Shown: positions 33,799-42,830, counted from the first letter of the stretch. The stretch: DNA of 64,000 nt from Romboutsia_C sp015668195 (GCF_015668195.1 NZ_JADPFC010000002.1:248001-312000), one strand, 5' to 3'. A program made the numbers and translations. The notes: a model not told the origin generated them from the sequence alone.

Positions 33799-34426
33799 GT
33801 TATATCACCTCTTAAATCATTGTTAATCACTTTTGCTAATCCGCTTCTACGATATCTATGCTAAAACAGTTTTATTAATTTCCGTATCAAAACATCTGTT
33901 TCATAGCTATTTATTATACATCATATTTTTCTAAATTTGAACCTTATTTTGAAGTATATTTATGTAAATGATAAAATAGATATAACTTAGTTTACCCTGT
34001 CAATGTGTACTTATTATTTGGTAAAAAATATGTCCTTTCCTATTTCTATTTAATTGCTGAATTTTATTTAAAATGCATATTTTATTTAAATATAGTAATA
34101 TTCACCTCTAAGCACCTATAGCTTTATAGTTCATAAATGTGTTTCGTCTATCTAAATACTCTGTTCTGATTTAAAAGACAACTAAAACGATCTTGGTATA
34201 TCGGAGCGATGATTTCATCCAAAGTGTAATACCAAACACCACACCATAATATCTTCACCAACCAAGAACTGCAATCTTCTAGCAATAAAATCTCAAATCT
34301 CTCCACATCATGCACTAATTTATCTACAACATGGAAGACCCTAATCTATAAAAAAATTAAAAGCTTAAAAACCCCCCCACGTCGTTTTTTTATACGCAGG
34401 GTATAAAAAAAGGTTAGGCAAAATGC
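33799..34426. other. long intergenic stretch right of the restriction-modification operon
   Basis: It holds the promoter side of the methyltransferase operon, the hairpin copy at 34375-34401 and the oxidoreductase terminator. The part 34148-34342 is visibly less AT-rich and open on the minus strand for 64 codons (including WLVKILWCGVWYYTLDEI) without a start codon. It resembles a gene scrap, but I cannot assign it to a family. Confidence 0.5.
34375..34401 (-). repeat. conserved small hairpin, copy 2
   Basis: Arms 34375-34382 and 34394-34401 pair on the minus strand (two G-U pairs); loop A-rich. The core matches copy 1 at 8524-8540 with one change, while the outer stem differs but still pairs, so the fold rather than just the sequence seems conserved. 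Confidence 0.55.
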
Positions 34427-34433
34427 CTAACCT
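34411..34433 (-). terminator. terminator overlapping the oxidoreductase stop codon
   Basis: A 10-bp perfect stem (AGGTTAGGCA with TGCCTAACCT) and 3-nt loop, then a T7 run on the minus strand. The stop codon (34427-34429) is inside the stem. Confidence 0.9.
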
Positions 34434-35710
34434 ATAACCCTCTTATCATATATTCCTTCCAAACTAGCCTTTCTAACCCTATCTCTAACAACATCCTTAT
34501 CTATCGTATAAAATCCCAACTCTTTCATCCTATTAAAATAAACACTTCCTGCAAATGTAAATCTTAACTTATCTCCACCTTCTTTATGCATTTCATTATT
34601 AGAATAAGCTATAAAGTCACCTATTAATAAATTAGTTGGAAGTTGAAGTAAATACATTCCAACACAGCTTCTAGCTGCATTATGCCCTGCCAAACTTCCT
34701 GTACATATTGCCTCTGTATGACCTACATAAAATCCAGATTTTTCTCCGCCTACAAATAAGTTTTTTATACCTTTAGCTCTCATATAGTTATCTCTTTTAG
34801 CAACAGATAAATATCTAATAGAATTTCCCTTACCACCAGCATATGGGTCAACTATACAAGCATTCTCAAACCCTTTAACTTTTCTTAATTTATCTATAGC
34901 AAAAAATGGACTCATAAGCTTTGCGTGACCTGTGTCTAATAAAACTATATTATCAGAAAATGCAGGTAGAGCATATTGTTGGCATACCTTTATGTCTAAC
35001 TTTTCTTCATTTTTAAGTTCATCTGGTAGTGCTATTACTGCACATCCTTTTTCATTTAATTCATTTTGTATATCTTCACTTAAAGATTCTTTAAGTAATT
35101 TCATAGAACCACTAAATGCACCAAAGTCACCATTATTTCTTCTACCCATCATATCTTCTAGTCCACAAGTTTCACTTATACTCACTCTTCCTCCAAAAGA
35201 TGGACATCTTAGTACACACATTGCACATCCATTACCATACTTTGTACAGTTACCCATAGGACCTGATGAACCTGTTGTTTCAACAAATGCTTCACCGTAT
35301 ACTTTTTCTCCATCTTCTAAAATTACAGCTTTTATACAATCTTCTTCAACCTCTGTGTCTACAACCCTGCTAAAAAGTCTAACATCTATTCCCATTTCTA
35401 TTAGTTTTTCTCTTACTTGTCTTTCTACTTTAGTTACATTATAAAGTGTTGCGTGATCATGTCCTGGGAAATCTATATCTTTATGAGTACAATATTTATC
35501 AGTGATTTCAAATAATTCTCTAGCACCTAGTGCTATTGACTCTTCTGCTGCTGTGTATCTTCCATTATTTCTCATTATTCCACCAACATTACCAAGACCT
35601 ATTAGTAAATCTGTTCTTTCTAATAAAATAACATCAGCACCTGCTTTTTTAGCAGATATAGCAGCAGCACATCCTGCCCATCCGCCACCAATAACAACTA
35701 CTTTAGGCAT
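34427..35710 (-). CDS. FAD-dependent oxidoreductase (GidA-like Rossmann fold) with Cys cluster
   Basis: 427 residues. The N-terminus VVIGGGWAGCAAAISAKKAG is a dinucleotide-binding motif for FAD (GxGxxG type), followed by VILLERTD. A cysteine cluster GNGCAMCVLRCPSFGGR near residue 165 could hold an Fe-S centre. The C-terminal FVGGEKSGFYVGHTEAICTG is the second FAD-contacting motif of this family. It is the second gene of a pair with a ferredoxin-reductase-like protein 11 bp upstream, so electrons probably pass between the two. The substrate is not known. A fragment of this gene exists at 19513-19937. Confidence 0.8.
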   Translation of the reverse strand: MPKVVVIGGGWAGCAAAISAKKAGADVILLERTDLLIGLGNVGGIMRNNGRYTAAEESIALGARELFEITDKYCTHKDIDFPGHDHATLYNVTKVERQVREKLIEMGIDVRLFSRVVDTEVEEDCIKAVILEDGEKVYGEAFVETTGSSGPMGNCTKYGNGCAMCVLRCPSFGGRVSISETCGLEDMMGRRNNGDFGAFSGSMKLLKESLSEDIQNELNEKGCAVIALPDELKNEEKLDIKVCQQYALPAFSDNIVLLDTGHAKLMSPFFAIDKLRKVKGFENACIVDPYAGGKGNSIRYLSVAKRDNYMRAKGIKNLFVGGEKSGFYVGHTEAICTGSLAGHNAARSCVGMYLLQLPTNLLIGDFIAYSNNEMHKEGGDKLRFTFAGSVYFNRMKELGFYTIDKDVVRDRVRKASLEGIYDKRVIG

Positions 35711-35721
35711 TACATCTCCCC

Positions 35722-36690
35722 CTATACATTGCTAGAATTTAAAAAATCTCTACTATCTATTTGCATTTTACAAGATTTAACTTTTTCTCCATTTACATTT
35801 ATTGTGCAGGCACCACATATCCCTTCACCACAGCATATTAGATTATTATTTGATATAGCAAAGCTTATGTCTCTACTGCATCCATCTACAATATCCATAA
35901 TGTATTTATTAAATCTATTTCCTCCAGCTGAATATACTAGGCTTATATCATTTCTTTTTATATAGTCTAGTAAAAATTCTCTATTTTCATTTATATCAGT
36001 TATATATACATTTACTCCTAATTTTTCTAGTTTCTCTACTACTTCATTTAGTATTTCTGCTTGGTTATTTACAAACACTTCTACCTTATTATTGTTCTCT
36101 ATAAGTCTTTTAACTACATTTATAGAATTTACTAAAGATAGTCCATTGCCTATTACAACTACATTTTTTCCAGCTGTAGATTTTATTTCTTTAATCCCAA
36201 ATATTCCATTAAAATATGGCCCTTTTATTCTTATTTTTTTAAAGTTTATTATATTTTTAGTCTTTACTCCTACTGGCTTTATAACTATTTCTAATATGCT
36301 ATTTTTATCATCCACATCCATAACAGATATAGGTGCATTAAATATATCGCTATCCTTGTCTATCCCCTTAATAAGTAAATAAGCACCTGGGCTTTTTAAA
36401 TCTATTATGATATTTTTAGGGACTTGTATTTTTATAAGATACACATTGTCTCTAATTTCTTTTATATCTTTTATATCGCAGATATATTCTTCTCTTTGCA
36501 TAATCTTTGAATGTTTGCTGTGCTCAAGTTCATTATAGATACATACTCCTTGCCACGAACAATTTAAACATTTTTCACCTCTTATAAGGGGGCATTTTAT
36601 ACACTCCCCACAGTAAGCAAGATGACACGGACAATACTTGCTCCCAGCATCTGCACATATTTTTCCACTACCCTTTTTCAATATATTCAC
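35722..36690 (-). CDS. electron-transfer flavoprotein, PyrK/ferredoxin-reductase-like
   Basis: 322 residues. The N-terminal about 55 residues contain eight cysteines in pairs (KYCPCHLAYCGECIKCPLIR and CLNCSW), probably an Fe-S domain. A flavin-binding beta-barrel follows (about 70-170), then an NAD-binding part with VVIGNGLSLVNSINVVKRL, and a C-terminal 2Fe-2S motif CCGEGICGACT like that of PyrK. This resembles dihydroorotate dehydrogenase electron-transfer subunits. It presumably links NAD(P)H to the downstream flavoprotein. The two genes are likely one operon. Confidence 0.75.
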   Translation of the reverse strand: MNILKKGSGKICADAGSKYCPCHLAYCGECIKCPLIRGEKCLNCSWQGVCIYNELEHSKHSKIMQREEYICDIKDIKEIRDNVYLIKIQVPKNIIIDLKSPGAYLLIKGIDKDSDIFNAPISVMDVDDKNSILEIVIKPVGVKTKNIINFKKIRIKGPYFNGIFGIKEIKSTAGKNVVVIGNGLSLVNSINVVKRLIENNNKVEVFVNNQAEILNEVVEKLEKLGVNVYITDINENREFLLDYIKRNDISLVYSAGGNRFNKYIMDIVDGCSRDISFAISNNNLICCGEGICGACTINVNGEKVKSCKMQIDSRDFLNSSNV

Positions 36691-36892
36691 TTCCTTAAAT
36701 TGTTTATTTTTTAATGTCTTGAATAGTATATTATTAATTTATTATTTTTATTTTTTTTTGTTACACCGCTACAAATTAATACAAATTTTTTTGATTCTAT
36801 TTTTCTTACCTTAAAATATACTTTAGTATATATAAAATTTTTGGATATGCCGTATACTTGATTTTATTAAATTTATCTTAGGGGAGTTATTT

Positions 36893-37546
36893 ATGAATGG
36901 AGATTTCATTTTTTCTAAAGAACATCTAATTATACTTTTATTTTTTTCAGTATTTCTATATATTTGTCCTAAGCTCACTAAAAATTTATTGCCGTATAGT
37001 TATATTGTTGAAAAAGTAATATGCGCACTTATTATATTAGAAATAGTGTCTGAACAAGTTTCACTAATATCTATGGGAGGTTATGATACATTAAATTCAC
37101 TACCTATTAGCCCAAGTCGGTTTTGTTCTTATATTTGTATAGCTATTTTATATTTTAAAAAGTATCAATTATTTAATGTATTTTTCTCATGGAGTTTGGT
37201 TTGTTCTATAGGTGAGATAATATTTTTTAAAAGTATTCCTTATAGGTTCCCAAATATACTTTATTTCTTATTTGTATTTTCTAAAATGATACTAGTATAT
37301 GCTAATGTGTATCTAGTGGAAGTGAGAAAATTTAAGATAAGCTCTAGTGCTATTAAAGATAATTTAATTACTTGTATAATATATTTCTCATTTTTATTTT
37401 TCTTAAATATTTTTATTAATTTTAATTATAATCGTAATTTTTCTGATTTTAATATATTAAATATTATTATATTTATAATTTCAACTAACATAATATATAT
37501 ACCAGCACTTTTATTTGATAAAGATAATTTTAAAATTAAAAGATAA
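36893..37546 (+). CDS. membrane protein, YwaF-like (TIGR02206 type)
   Basis: 217 residues, start ATG with GGGGAG upstream. It has six to seven membrane helices, and the segment LNSLPISPSRFCSYICIAIL fits the YwaF/TIGR02206 family of small integral membrane proteins. The function is unknown. It stands alone, divergent from the flavoprotein pair and followed by a terminator. Confidence 0.6.
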   Translation: MNGDFIFSKEHLIILLFFSVFLYICPKLTKNLLPYSYIVEKVICALIILEIVSEQVSLISMGGYDTLNSLPISPSRFCSYICIAILYFKKYQLFNVFFSWSLVCSIGEIIFFKSIPYRFPNILYFLFVFSKMILVYANVYLVEVRKFKISSSAIKDNLITCIIYFSFLFFLNIFINFNYNRNFSDFNILNIIIFIISTNIIYIPALLFDKDNFKIKR

Positions 37547-37626
37547 ATTTTTAAACTTTAATATTTAATGTATTTATCTAAGTTATATACATATTTAACA
37601 TAAATTCTCATTTAGATGTAAAAAAA

Positions 37627-37647
37627 TGCTCGCTAATTTAGCGAGCA
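37627..37647. terminator. terminator between YwaF-like and MarR genes
   Basis: A 9-bp stem (TGCTCGCTA with TAGCGAGCA) and 3-nt loop between convergent genes, with A/T-rich flanks. Confidence 0.75.
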
Positions 37648-37744
37648 AATATACTTTTATTTCCTAATAATAAATGTAAGAAGAAAATAAAAATCTTAGG
37701 TTATTTTCATTATAACATAATTTGGTATGTTTTTTTATTTTATT

Positions 37745-38185
37745 TTATAATAATTCCTTAAATATAGCACTTGATTCAACCATACAGTTGTATAACCTTT
37801 CTTTTTTATCTTCATCTAACTTCTCTATTCTGTGACCTATTACATCTAATAAATGGTCTACTTCAGCTTTAATTACAATGTGCCCTTTTTCAGTTATACA
37901 ATAGAAAGTATTTCTTCTATCTTTTGGATCTTCTTCTCTATACACATATCCTTGTTCTACTAATTTGTTTAATAATATACATAAACTAGAAGTTGATACA
38001 TATAAATCTTTACTTAAATTTTTAAGCTCGATTTTTTTATGCATATTAATTCTGCTTAATGTAACAAACTGCCTCTCTGTTAAAACACTATCATGTTGCA
38101 CCCTCTCTGCACTTATTAATTTTACTAGGTTAGCAAAATCATTCATGTTGTCCATCATTAATGTAGAAATCTTTCTGTTGTTCAT
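37745..38185 (-). CDS. MarR family transcriptional regulator
   Basis: 146 residues with the MarR winged helix: LTERQFVTLSRINMHKKIEL, then LYVSTSSLCILLNKLVEQGY and YREEDPKDRRNTFYCITEKG (the DxRxx wing). MarR proteins are dimeric repressors that respond to small molecules, often phenolics or oxidants. The target genes are not obvious; the gene is alone. A good ribosome site (GAGGTGAAG) precedes it. Confidence 0.9.
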   Translation of the reverse strand: MNNRKISTLMMDNMNDFANLVKLISAERVQHDSVLTERQFVTLSRINMHKKIELKNLSKDLYVSTSSLCILLNKLVEQGYVYREEDPKDRRNTFYCITEKGHIVIKAEVDHLLDVIGHRIEKLDEDKKERLYNCMVESSAIFKELL

Positions 38186-38327
38186 AACTCTTCACCTCGA
38201 ATTTTGCTCTATACACCATATAATACCCTCTACATTAGTTAGTATTTTAACTATATATTTTATTATACTACACAATTTTAATATTTACCAATTAAATTAT
38301 TTGCTTTCAAAGTATTCGTTAAAATAA

Positions 38328-38367
38328 AGCTATCTATAATTTTTTTATTTTAAACTGTAGATAGCCC
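38328..38367 (-). terminator. terminator of the ytfI-gerW operon
   Basis: An imperfect stem of about 10 bp (GGCTATCTACA against TATAGATAGCT on the minus strand) with an A/T-rich loop, 15 bp past gerW. Confidence 0.55.
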
Positions 38368-38381
38368 TAATTTACTTACAC

Positions 38382-38804
38382 TTAGCATTGTTTTTTATTT
38401 ATATCATCTTTCTTAGATAACTTTTGAATTTTTTCTATTACCTTTGGTGTAACTGCTAGTATATTGTCTACCATATTTATATTGTTATCTAAGCTCATAA
38501 GTCTTGTTTCACCATTTTCAACTACTACAAATGCTACGGGTTGTATAGATACAGCTCCTGCACTTCCTCCTGCAAAGTTTGTTTCATTGTCACATTCTAC
38601 TTTTAAAATTCTATTTTCTTTATGTGGTCCCCTACAATAGTCTCCTCCACCTATACCAAATCCTATTGTTACTTTTGATATAGGTACAACAACTGTTGTA
38701 TCTGTTTTTATAGGGTCTCCTATTATTGTATTTGCATCTATTGAGCCTTTAATAGTTTCAAATGTTGTCTCCATAAGAGTTTTTATTGAGTTTGTCGATT
38801 TCAA
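38382..38804 (-). CDS. gerW: GerW (YtfJ) sporulation/germination protein
   Basis: About 140 residues from a TTG at 38802-38804, which has GGTGG at good spacing; a longer frame to 38861 is open but overlaps the upstream gene more. The sequence IKGSIDANTIIGDPIKT, VVVPISKVTIGFGIGGGDYC and GGSAGAVSIQPVAFVV is characteristic of GerW/YtfJ, a forespore-expressed protein needed for normal germination in Bacillus. It follows the DUF2953 gene (ytfI) as in Bacillus, overlapping it by about 45 nt. Confidence 0.85.
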   Translation of the reverse strand: MKSTNSIKTLMETTFETIKGSIDANTIIGDPIKTDTTVVVPISKVTIGFGIGGGDYCRGPHKENRILKVECDNETNFAGGSAGAVSIQPVAFVVVENGETRLMSLDNNINMVDNILAVTPKVIEKIQKLSKKDDINKKQC

Positions 38805-39405
38805 TATTACCACCATTCCTTTTACCTTTATTAATTTTAATGTAAATTTTAAATACAGCAATTGATATTATTATTATATCTTTTATTGTTGGTTTTATTT
38901 CTATCTTTGAATCACAATTTATAAAGTTTTTAGTAAAATCTGGTTTTACATTTAAATATACCTTATTAGAGTCTATAATGTTTATTATGCTAGAATAAAT
39001 AAAATTTATAAATACATATATAAAACTTGTAAAAGGTATATTTTCATTACCAAAATTTATATTTATATATATTTCTTCTATCTTAACTCTTTTTAGTAAG
39101 CCAAATACTACTTTTATTTCTTTTAAACTTGAATTGTATATACTTCTATTTCTCTTAACTTCTCCCTTCTTATTTTTTCTACATTTTTTATTAGTTGGGT
39201 AAAGTGGTATATTTATATTTATTATATTAAAAAAATACTTTATCCTTAAGTCTACCTTTATATCTTCATTCTTCACTTTAGATGTAATTAATATATTTAA
39301 CTTTGAAATAAATAGTATTAATAATAATACTACTACTATAAAAATAATTAATAATACACTGTATCTCATAGTTTTATTATTTCTAAATATTGAATATATA
39401 TACAA
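38758..39405 (-). CDS. DUF2953 protein (YtfI-like)
   Basis: 215 residues. An N-terminal membrane helix (LLIIFIVVVLLLILFI) is followed by a domain with VDLRIKYFFNIININIPL typical of DUF2953 and a second hydrophobic segment near 130. It is paired with gerW in spore formers and expected to be made in the forespore. No biochemical role is known. The start has no strong ribosome site, so it could lie at the internal ATG a few codons later. Confidence 0.75.
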   Translation of the reverse strand: MYIYSIFRNNKTMRYSVLLIIFIVVVLLLILFISKLNILITSKVKNEDIKVDLRIKYFFNIININIPLYPTNKKCRKNKKGEVKRNRSIYNSSLKEIKVVFGLLKRVKIEEIYININFGNENIPFTSFIYVFINFIYSSIINIIDSNKVYLNVKPDFTKNFINCDSKIEIKPTIKDIIIISIAVFKIYIKINKGKRNGGNIEIDKLNKNSYGDNI

Positions 39406-39555
39406 AAAAATACAGATATTAATTTAAATATAAAGTTATATAGTGTAATATAAACAGCTACTTCTTATATTTTTTATAAATTATAATATCTTGTATTATA
39501 TTTAAAATTACGTATATCCTATTTTATAAGCACAATAAATGAAAGGATGTATTCT

Positions 39556-39798
39556 ATGAATAAACCAATTAATCAAAATGCAAAAAAAGCTTTAAATATG
39601 CTTAAAATGGAAATTGCTAATGAGCAAGGATTTAACTATAATCCAGTTAGTGATAAAATTGAAAGTAATGCTCCTCAAAACACACTAGAAGGAATATCTA
39701 AGAATATTCTTGCTGGAGAGCTAGTTGGAGGAGCTATGACTAAATCATTAGTTACTAAAGGTGAAGAAATTCTTTTAAATATGTATAAAGATAAGTAA
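39556..39798 (+). CDS. alpha/beta-type small acid-soluble spore protein
   Basis: 80 residues from the ATG at 39556; the ribosome site GAAAGGA ends too close to the ATG at 39547. The conserved SASP core is visible: AKKALNMLKMEIANEQGF at the N-terminus and ISKNILAGELVGGAMTKSLV near residue 50. These proteins coat spore DNA and protect it from UV and heat, and are degraded during germination. A single gene with the forespore type of isolated layout. Confidence 0.9.
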   Translation: MNKPINQNAKKALNMLKMEIANEQGFNYNPVSDKIESNAPQNTLEGISKNILAGELVGGAMTKSLVTKGEEILLNMYKDK

Positions 39799-39828
39799 AT
39801 TTTTTATTAAAATTAATATAATTAAAAA

Positions 39829-39876
39829 AATTCGCTTCGCTCATATCGCCAACGACTTTGTCCGTTGCTTAAAATA
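39829..39876 (+). repeat. extragenic repeat family, copy B (short form)
   Basis: TTCGCTTCGCTCATATCGCC followed by a small hairpin (CAACG...CGTTG) and TTAAAAT. It is a shorter version of the units at 53901 and 58320, with the inner part of the hairpin missing. It lies just downstream of the SASP gene. Confidence 0.6.
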
Positions 39877-39966
39877 TTATTTTTTACATTTTCAAAGCTA
39901 TTGAAATATCTTACCTTTATGAGTTATCAATAGTTTTATACTTAATATAATTATCTTGAATGTAAA

Positions 39967-39995
39967 AAATCCAATAGTATATACCTATTGGATTT
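39967..39995 (-). terminator. terminator of the scp operon
   Basis: An 11-bp stem (AAATCCAATAG with CTATTGGATTT) with T-rich tail on the minus strand. It overlaps the scpB stop codon region. Confidence 0.85.
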
Positions 39996-40515
39996 CTTTT
40001 TCTTCATTTAATGGTGGTAAATCATCTAAGCTTTCTATGCTTAGTAATTTTAAAAACTCATCAGTAGTTTTATATATTATAGGTTTCCCTATTTTTTCTA
40101 ACCTTCCAGCTTCTTTTATAAGTTCATTTTCAAGTAAAACAGATATTACTCTATCACATTTTACTCCTCTTATGTTTTCTACTTCAACCTTTGTTATAGG
40201 TTGTTTATAGGCTATTATAGTTAGTGTTTCAAGAGTTGCCTGACTTAGTGTTTTCTTTTTCTTTGGTTCTAATACCTTTTTTATAAATCCTGCATACTCT
40301 TTGTTAGTAGTCATTTGGTATTTATTTTCTAACTTTATTATTTGTATACCTCTATTATTTTCTTTATACTCTTGTATTAAAGAGTTTAACATTAATTCTA
40401 TCTCTTTACTTGATAGCTCTTCATTTATTATATTATTTAGCTCACTAATACTTATAGGTTCTGAGTAAGCAAACATTATAGCTTCTATAATATTTTTTAT
40501 ATCTTCACGTCTCAT
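39985..40515 (-). CDS. scpB: segregation and condensation protein ScpB
   Basis: 176 residues. Two winged helices are visible: IKNIIEAIMFAYSEPISISE at the N-terminus and KTLSQATLETLTIIAYKQPI in the second unit, followed by VENIRGVKCDRVI, which is the most conserved segment of ScpB. With ScpA it forms the non-SMC part of the condensin complex needed for chromosome compaction and segregation. It starts 4 bp after scpA ends. Confidence 0.97.
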   Translation of the reverse strand: MRREDIKNIIEAIMFAYSEPISISELNNIINEELSSKEIELMLNSLIQEYKENNRGIQIIKLENKYQMTTNKEYAGFIKKVLEPKKKKTLSQATLETLTIIAYKQPITKVEVENIRGVKCDRVISVLLENELIKEAGRLEKIGKPIIYKTTDEFLKLLSIESLDDLPPLNEEKEIQ

Positions 40516-40519
40516 TTTA

Positions 40520-41242
40520 TCACTCCGAGCTTTTCTTTATTATTATGTCATCAAAGAATAAGTCTTGCTTAACTACTACTTCTTTTCCTTTTATCATTTC
40601 TAATATAGATAAAAATGTAGCTATAACTTCATCTTTATCACAAGACTCTATTATCTTTGTAAACCTTACTTCTTTTTCTACTTCTATTATACTTCTTATA
40701 AAAGATATTTTTTCTTCAACAGGTATTATTCTACCTCTTACTATTTTGTCTAATCTTTTATCTTCTACTTTTTCATCTTCAACAGATTTTACCTTAAGTA
40801 TTAAAGGAAGTATATTTTTTATAGCCTCTATAGATATATCTTCTAATTCTACTTTTTCATCTATTATTATTTCTTCTTTTTTTCTAAAGAATAAGTCATC
40901 TATATAAGTTATATTATCCTTTATAGAGTCTGTTGCTATCTTGAATTTTTTATATTCTTCTAATTGTTCTACTAATTCAAGTCTAGGGTCAACACTTTCT
41001 TCATCTTCTTTTTGTTTATATAATAAATACTTAGATTTTATTTGAAGCAACTTAGATGCCATTGTTATAAATTCACTAGTTACCTCTAAGTCCATTTTCT
41101 CTAGCATTTTTATATAATTTATATATTGTTTTGTTATTTCTATTATTGATATGTCCTTTATATCTATCTTTTGTTTAGATATCATATCATATAATAAATC
41201 TAGTGGTCCATCATAAACCTGTAAATGTATATTATACTTCAT
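40520..41242 (-). CDS. scpA: segregation and condensation protein ScpA
   Basis: 240 residues. The kleisin N-terminus YDGPLDLLYDMISKQKIDIK with the following EFITMASKLLQIKSKYLL is diagnostic; the C-terminal winged helix contains VIATFLSILEMIKGKEV. ScpA bridges the SMC heads. Gene order (site-2 protease, scpA, scpB) is common in clostridia. Confidence 0.97.
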   Translation of the reverse strand: MKYNIHLQVYDGPLDLLYDMISKQKIDIKDISIIEITKQYINYIKMLEKMDLEVTSEFITMASKLLQIKSKYLLYKQKEDEESVDPRLELVEQLEEYKKFKIATDSIKDNITYIDDLFFRKKEEIIIDEKVELEDISIEAIKNILPLILKVKSVEDEKVEDKRLDKIVRGRIIPVEEKISFIRSIIEVEKEVRFTKIIESCDKDEVIATFLSILEMIKGKEVVVKQDLFFDDIIIKKSSE

Positions 41243-41257
41243 CTATTACCTCTTAAA

Positions 41258-41860
41258 TTATGCAAATAAAAATACTATGTTAAATATTATATCTCTTATT
41301 GGTTCTACAAATATACCAACTAACCCTGTAACTATTAAAACTAAAAATATTATACTACTCATACTTTCATATTTATAAACATATTCATTGTATTTATATG
41401 GTATAAAAGTTGATACTATTCCCCATCCATCAAGTGGAGGTAGAGGAAGTAAGTTAAATGCAGCAAAGCCTACATTATATATCATAGTCATAGAAGCTAT
41501 TAAATTAATAGCATACATATTTACATGCTTATTTATAATCACGCATATTATAGCTGTTATAATATTTGCCATAGCTCCTGAAAGTGAAACTAACACATTT
41601 CCTAATTTGTAGTTTTTAAAATTATTTGGATTAACAGGAACAGGTTTTGCCCAACCTATTCTAAATATAATCATCATTAAAAGCCCAATAGGATCTAAAT
41701 GCTTAGCTGGATTTAAAGTCATTCTTCCATACATCTTAGCTGTATCATCTCCTAGTAAATGTGCTGAGTATGCATGACCAAACTCATGGACGCTTATAGC
41801 AATAGCTATTGCAACTACCATTGACAATATATAATCTAAACTCATATTTTCTAAAATCAT
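41258..41860 (-). CDS. site-2 protease family (M50) membrane metallopeptidase
   Basis: 200 residues with about five membrane helices. The zinc motif VHEFGHAYSAHLLGD (HExxH) lies near residue 25 and the third ligand in FNLLPLPPLDGW near 140, with RMTLNPAKHLDPIGLL between. This is the short YwhC/rhomboid-like M50 type. It stands directly upstream of scpA on the same strand. The substrate is unknown. Confidence 0.9.
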   Translation of the reverse strand: MILENMSLDYILSMVVAIAIAISVHEFGHAYSAHLLGDDTAKMYGRMTLNPAKHLDPIGLLMMIIFRIGWAKPVPVNPNNFKNYKLGNVLVSLSGAMANIITAIICVIINKHVNMYAINLIASMTMIYNVGFAAFNLLPLPPLDGWGIVSTFIPYKYNEYVYKYESMSSIIFLVLIVTGLVGIFVEPIRDIIFNIVFLFA

Positions 41861-42050
41861 TTTTCATCTCCTATATTTAGTTTTTAATTTTATTATATCA
41901 AGTAATCAATTCATAATCAAAACTTTTATATATTTAGCCATTCCTATATAAAAAATGCTACTTTACTACTGAGCCACAGATTATAAAAGATATAATCTTT
42001 TTCCATATATTTTTAAAATCTAATAAACATGTAACTTTTTCAAAAAAAAT

Positions 42051-42078
42051 ATTACTGGAATTTATAATTTCCAGTAAT
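42051..42078 (-). terminator. terminator of the coat-protein operon
   Basis: A 10-bp perfect stem (ATTACTGGAA with TTCCAGTAAT), extended by flanking A/T pairs, followed on the minus strand by a T8 run. Confidence 0.85.
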
Positions 42079-42104
42079 ATTGATCATCAAAGAGTTATAT
42101 ATAA

Positions 42105-42407
42105 CTATCTATTTTCGCTAATAACATTTTTTGATTCATTATAAGCACATGTTAATTGTTGTATAGGAGTATCATATGGCTTAATCCATCCCTTATTAAG
42201 ACTTAATTCAGTAAGTGCTGTATGACCTCCAACCATTTGAGTTAATGATGCTGAATATAGTGCTCTTAATTCTGGTGTACTACTTGTTAATGTAGAATTA
42301 AGATACATGTCTGCAGCTTCTTTTGCAGATGAAAGCATACCTAAAGCTATTATTTTATCGTTTAGATCTGCATTATCTTTTATTAGATTTCCTAGCATAT
42401 TTCTCAT
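42105..42407 (-). CDS. CotF-like spore coat protein
   Basis: 100 residues, mainly helical: LIKDNADLNDKIIALGMLSS, KEAADMYLNSTLTSSTPELR, YSASLTQMVGGHTALTELS and the aromatic C-terminal WIKPYDTPIQQL. This is the coat F family, a four-helix fold related to ferritin-like proteins. Coat F proteins are found in the outer layers of clostridial and bacillary spores. It follows a small partner gene by 5 bp. Confidence 0.85.
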   Translation of the reverse strand: MRNMLGNLIKDNADLNDKIIALGMLSSAKEAADMYLNSTLTSSTPELRALYSASLTQMVGGHTALTELSLNKGWIKPYDTPIQQLTCAYNESKNVISENR

Positions 42408-42412
42408 AGTAT

Positions 42413-42628
42413 CTATTCCTCCTCAGTAGCTGGTATTTTGTTCTCAACTATAAATTGTTGTATTGCTTTAATTCTTCCTTCTGTTGCTAATATACTAGCC
42501 TCTGATTGTCTCTTCAAGTCTTCATCTGATATTAAAGAATCTATTGCTCTTTGCATAATTAAACCATCAGATTCCATTTTTAACACTGCTGCTAAAGATA
42601 GATTTTCTATTTCTGAAAGTGCTCTCAT
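42413..42628 (-). CDS. small helical protein, partner of the CotF-like coat protein
   Basis: 71 residues, helical and acidic (SEIENLSLAAVLKMESDGLI, then SEASILATEGRIKAIQQFI). It is placed 5 bp upstream of the CotF-like gene and has a strong ribosome site (AGGAGG), so the two are probably expressed together late in sporulation. The sequence looks like a short coat-F-type half domain. Function is not proven. Confidence 0.7.
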   Translation of the reverse strand: MRALSEIENLSLAAVLKMESDGLIMQRAIDSLISDEDLKRQSEASILATEGRIKAIQQFIVENKIPATEEE

Positions 42629-42793
42629 TCAATTACCTCCTACAATATATTTTCATATCATATTATGCGTATTAATATTTAAAAGTAATCATGTTAATAT
42701 CTACCTTATTAATAAATCCAAAATAAATATATAAATTTACTATACAATAGTTTTTCATAGATTTTAAAACATTATAATTTTATTAGTATATAA

Positions 42794-42826
42794 AAAGGTA
42801 GTGTTAAATACTTTAACACTACCTTT
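42794..42826 (-). terminator. terminator of the M24/AbgT genes
   Basis: A 15-bp perfect stem (42794-42808 with 42812-42826), 3-nt loop, then A/T-rich tail, just past the M24 peptidase stop codon. Confidence 0.9.
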
Positions 42827-42830
42827 ATTT

